From assembly GCA_964652645.1 (NCBI GenBank), contig CAZZCS010000096.1, positions 1 through 8,320 of the forward strand: a stretch of DNA of 8,320 nucleotides, read 5' to 3'. The position numbers and the translations under genes were made by a program. The DNA comes from CAZZCS01 sp964652645 (GTDB taxonomy: Bacteria > Cloacimonadota > Cloacimonadia > Cloacimonadales > Cloacimonadaceae). This document shows, one piece after another, positions 6,577-8,320 of this stretch (its first letter is position 1; every line of letters begins with the position of its first letter). The notes under the pieces were generated by a model. It was not told the origin of the DNA. It ran no database searches and saw nothing but the letters and a program-made list of their open reading frames with translations.

Positions 6577-8320
6577 ATGCTCTCTAAGATAGATAATCCA
6601 GCCAGGATAAAAGACTTGAGCCTGGCAGAACTAAAAATCCTGACCAAGGAAGTACGCCGCAGAATAGTATCCGTATGCTCCAAAAACGGGGGACATATCG
6701 CACCCAGCCTGGGGACAATTGAGCTTACCATCGCTCTCTTGCGAGTATTCGAGCTTCCCCGGGATAAAGTGATCTGGGACGTAGGACACCAATCCTATGC
6801 CTGGAAGATCCTCACCGGCAGAAATGCCAGATTTGACACACTGCGTACTCTGAATGGACTCAGCGGTTTCACCAATCGCAGCGAAAGCGAGTATGACAGC
6901 TTTGGCACGGGACACAGCAGTACCTCTGTCTCTGCTGCGCTGGGAATGGCTGCAGCCCGCGATATCCTGGCGGAGACTGGCCACTCAATAGCCATCATCG
7001 GCGATGGTGCCCTCACGGGGGGGATGTCTTTCGAGGCTCTGAATCATGCCGGACACCTCCAAAAAGACAAACTGATCGTGATCTTGAACGACAACGCCAT
7101 GTCCATTTCCAAAAACGTGGGTGGACTCCAGAAATACATGGCTCGCATGCTGGCCAGTAAATCTTACAACTCGCTCAAAAAGCAGGTGTGGGAAATGAGT
7201 AACAGCCTGCCCAGCTCTGTTCGCAGACGCTTTATCTACGGTGCCCAGAAGCTGGAAGAATCCATGATGAATATCCTTGTGCCCAATATCATCTTCGAAG
7301 ATCTGGGCTTCAAATATGTAGGCCCCATCGATGGACACGATATCGAACAGGTTTCTGCAATGCTGACCCGCGTCCGGGACAACATGGTCGGCCCTGTACT
7401 GGTGCATGTGGTCACCAAGAAAGGCAAGGGATATAGCCCAGCAGAGAAGGACTCATCCCTCTTCCACGGGATCGGCCCCTTCGAAGAAAAGAGCGGAAAA
7501 CCTGTCTGCAACGGATCTGAATCCTGGTCTGAAGTCATGGGAAACAGCCTGATCCGGATAGCGGAAAAGAATGACAAAGTGGTGGCAATCACCGCGGCCA
7601 TGGCCTCCGGGACAGGACTCAGCGGCTTTGAATCCCTCTATCCTGAACGCTTTTTCGACGTCGGCATCGCAGAGCAACACGCCGTCACCTTTGCTGCAGG
7701 CCTTGCCACCAAAGGGCTCAAACCCTTTGTCGCCATCTACTCTACCTTTTACCAGAGAGCCCTGGATCAGATCATCCACGATGTGGCGCTGCAAAAGCTG
7801 CCAGTTGTGTTTTGCATCGATAGGGCAGGACTTGTAGGAGAGGATGGTGCCACTCACCACGGCGCTTTCGACATCTCGTTTTTGAACTATATCCCCGATC
7901 TTACGATACTGGCTCCCTCCAGTGCCGAAGACCTGGATAATATGCTGCATTGGGCAGCCACATATCAGGCTGGACCCGTTGCCATTCGCTATCCACGAGG
8001 CACGGCGTTTTGCAGCGGCAAGAAATCCTCTACCTTCAGCCCGGGCAAGGCAGTCGTCCTGCACAAAGGTGAAAAGCTGGCCCTCGTCTCCTGCGGAGAT
8101 ACTCGTCTGATGGTGGAAGAGATCCACCAGCAACTAAAAAAAGCAGGATACCAGCCCATGTTGATCGACCTCTGCAGCGTCAAACCGCTCGATATGAAGC
8201 TCTTTGACAAGCTGGGACAGGAACTGGATCACATCTTTACCTTCGAGACGAATAGTCGGATCGGTGGCTTTGGAGCGCATCTAGCGCAGGAGCTGGCGCT
8301 GCATCCGGCCAGAGTGTTCA
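6577..8320 (+). CDS. dxs: 1-deoxy-D-xylulose-5-phosphate synthase (partial, 3' end outside window)
   Basis: The frame is open to the right edge and gives 581 residues. The family is about 620-640 long, so only the last 40-60 residues are missing. The enzyme condenses pyruvate and glyceraldehyde-3-phosphate, using thiamine diphosphate and Mg, to make DXP for isoprenoids (and, in many bacteria, thiamine and B6 precursors). Visible are SKNGGHIAPSLGTIELT with H40, IWDVGHQSY with H71, SEYDSFGTGHSSTS (103-116), the thiamine/Mg motif GDGALTGGM (142-150) through ILNDN (169-173), DVGIAEQHAVTFAAG with catalytic E366, DRAGLVGEDGATHHGAFD (415-432) with D423 and H427, and IRYPRG (470-475). Differences from common forms are SYAWK where AYPHK is usual (73-77) and QRALDQ where QRAYDQ or QRAFDQ is usual (L396). 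The C-terminal transketolase domain begins around 490 and is incomplete. Identity is secure; activity is expected. Confidence 0.97.
   Translation, partial: MLSKIDNPARIKDLSLAELKILTKEVRRRIVSVCSKNGGHIAPSLGTIELTIALLRVFELPRDKVIWDVGHQSYAWKILTGRNARFDTLRTLNGLSGFTNRSESEYDSFGTGHSSTSVSAALGMAAARDILAETGHSIAIIGDGALTGGMSFEALNHAGHLQKDKLIVILNDNAMSISKNVGGLQKYMARMLASKSYNSLKKQVWEMSNSLPSSVRRRFIYGAQKLEESMMNILVPNIIFEDLGFKYVGPIDGHDIEQVSAMLTRVRDNMVGPVLVHVVTKKGKGYSPAEKDSSLFHGIGPFEEKSGKPVCNGSESWSEVMGNSLIRIAEKNDKVVAITAAMASGTGLSGFESLYPERFFDVGIAEQHAVTFAAGLATKGLKPFVAIYSTFYQRALDQIIHDVALQKLPVVFCIDRAGLVGEDGATHHGAFDISFLNYIPDLTILAPSSAEDLDNMLHWAATYQAGPVAIRYPRGTAFCSGKKSSTFSPGKAVVLHKGEKLALVSCGDTRLMVEEIHQQLKKAGYQPMLIDLCSVKPLDMKLFDKLGQELDHIFTFETNSRIGGFGAHLAQELALHPARVF

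Overview
The window holds seven genes, all on the + strand and all tightly packed. From position 189 to the right edge no gap between genes exceeds 16 bases, and several genes overlap. I read them as one transcription unit. The only stretch without a gene is the first 188 bases. It carries the end of a 7-base tandem repeat, two small inverted repeats and a possible promoter.

Order: (1) 189-896, a PLP-binding YggS/COG0325 protein; (2) 896-1543, a divergent PlsY-type membrane acyltransferase; (3) 1560-2690, a two-part GNAT-fold protein of the YghO-like type; (4) 2659-3579, a multi-pass PAP2-type membrane phosphatase or head-group transferase; (5) 3572-4612, an exported, probably outer-membrane beta-barrel protein; (6) 4616-6562, a BatA-like protein with N-terminal membrane helices and a degenerate von Willebrand A domain; (7) 6577 to beyond 8320, dxs, the first enzyme of the non-mevalonate isoprenoid pathway, cut by the window edge.

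The organism is a Gram-negative-type bacterium, since it has a predicted outer-membrane protein and the MEP pathway. BatA-like proteins and PorV/UPF0164-like barrels point towards the Fibrobacterota-Chlorobiota-Bacteroidota side of the tree. A member of Cloacimonadota or a similar anaerobic candidate phylum would fit, but this is a guess from gene style, not a proven assignment. GC content looks close to half. Leucine TTA/CTA and serine TCA codons are rare, which leaves long accidental open frames on the opposite strand.

Genes 2-4 are all predicted to act on lipids or acyl groups (PlsY-like, GNAT, PAP2) and sit next to a surface protein, a membrane-anchored VWA protein and an isoprenoid enzyme. 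The unit therefore looks devoted to envelope and lipid building. The trio of genes 2-4 is the part most likely to hide undescribed chemistry. No phage, insertion sequence, CRISPR array, tRNA or rRNA was seen.
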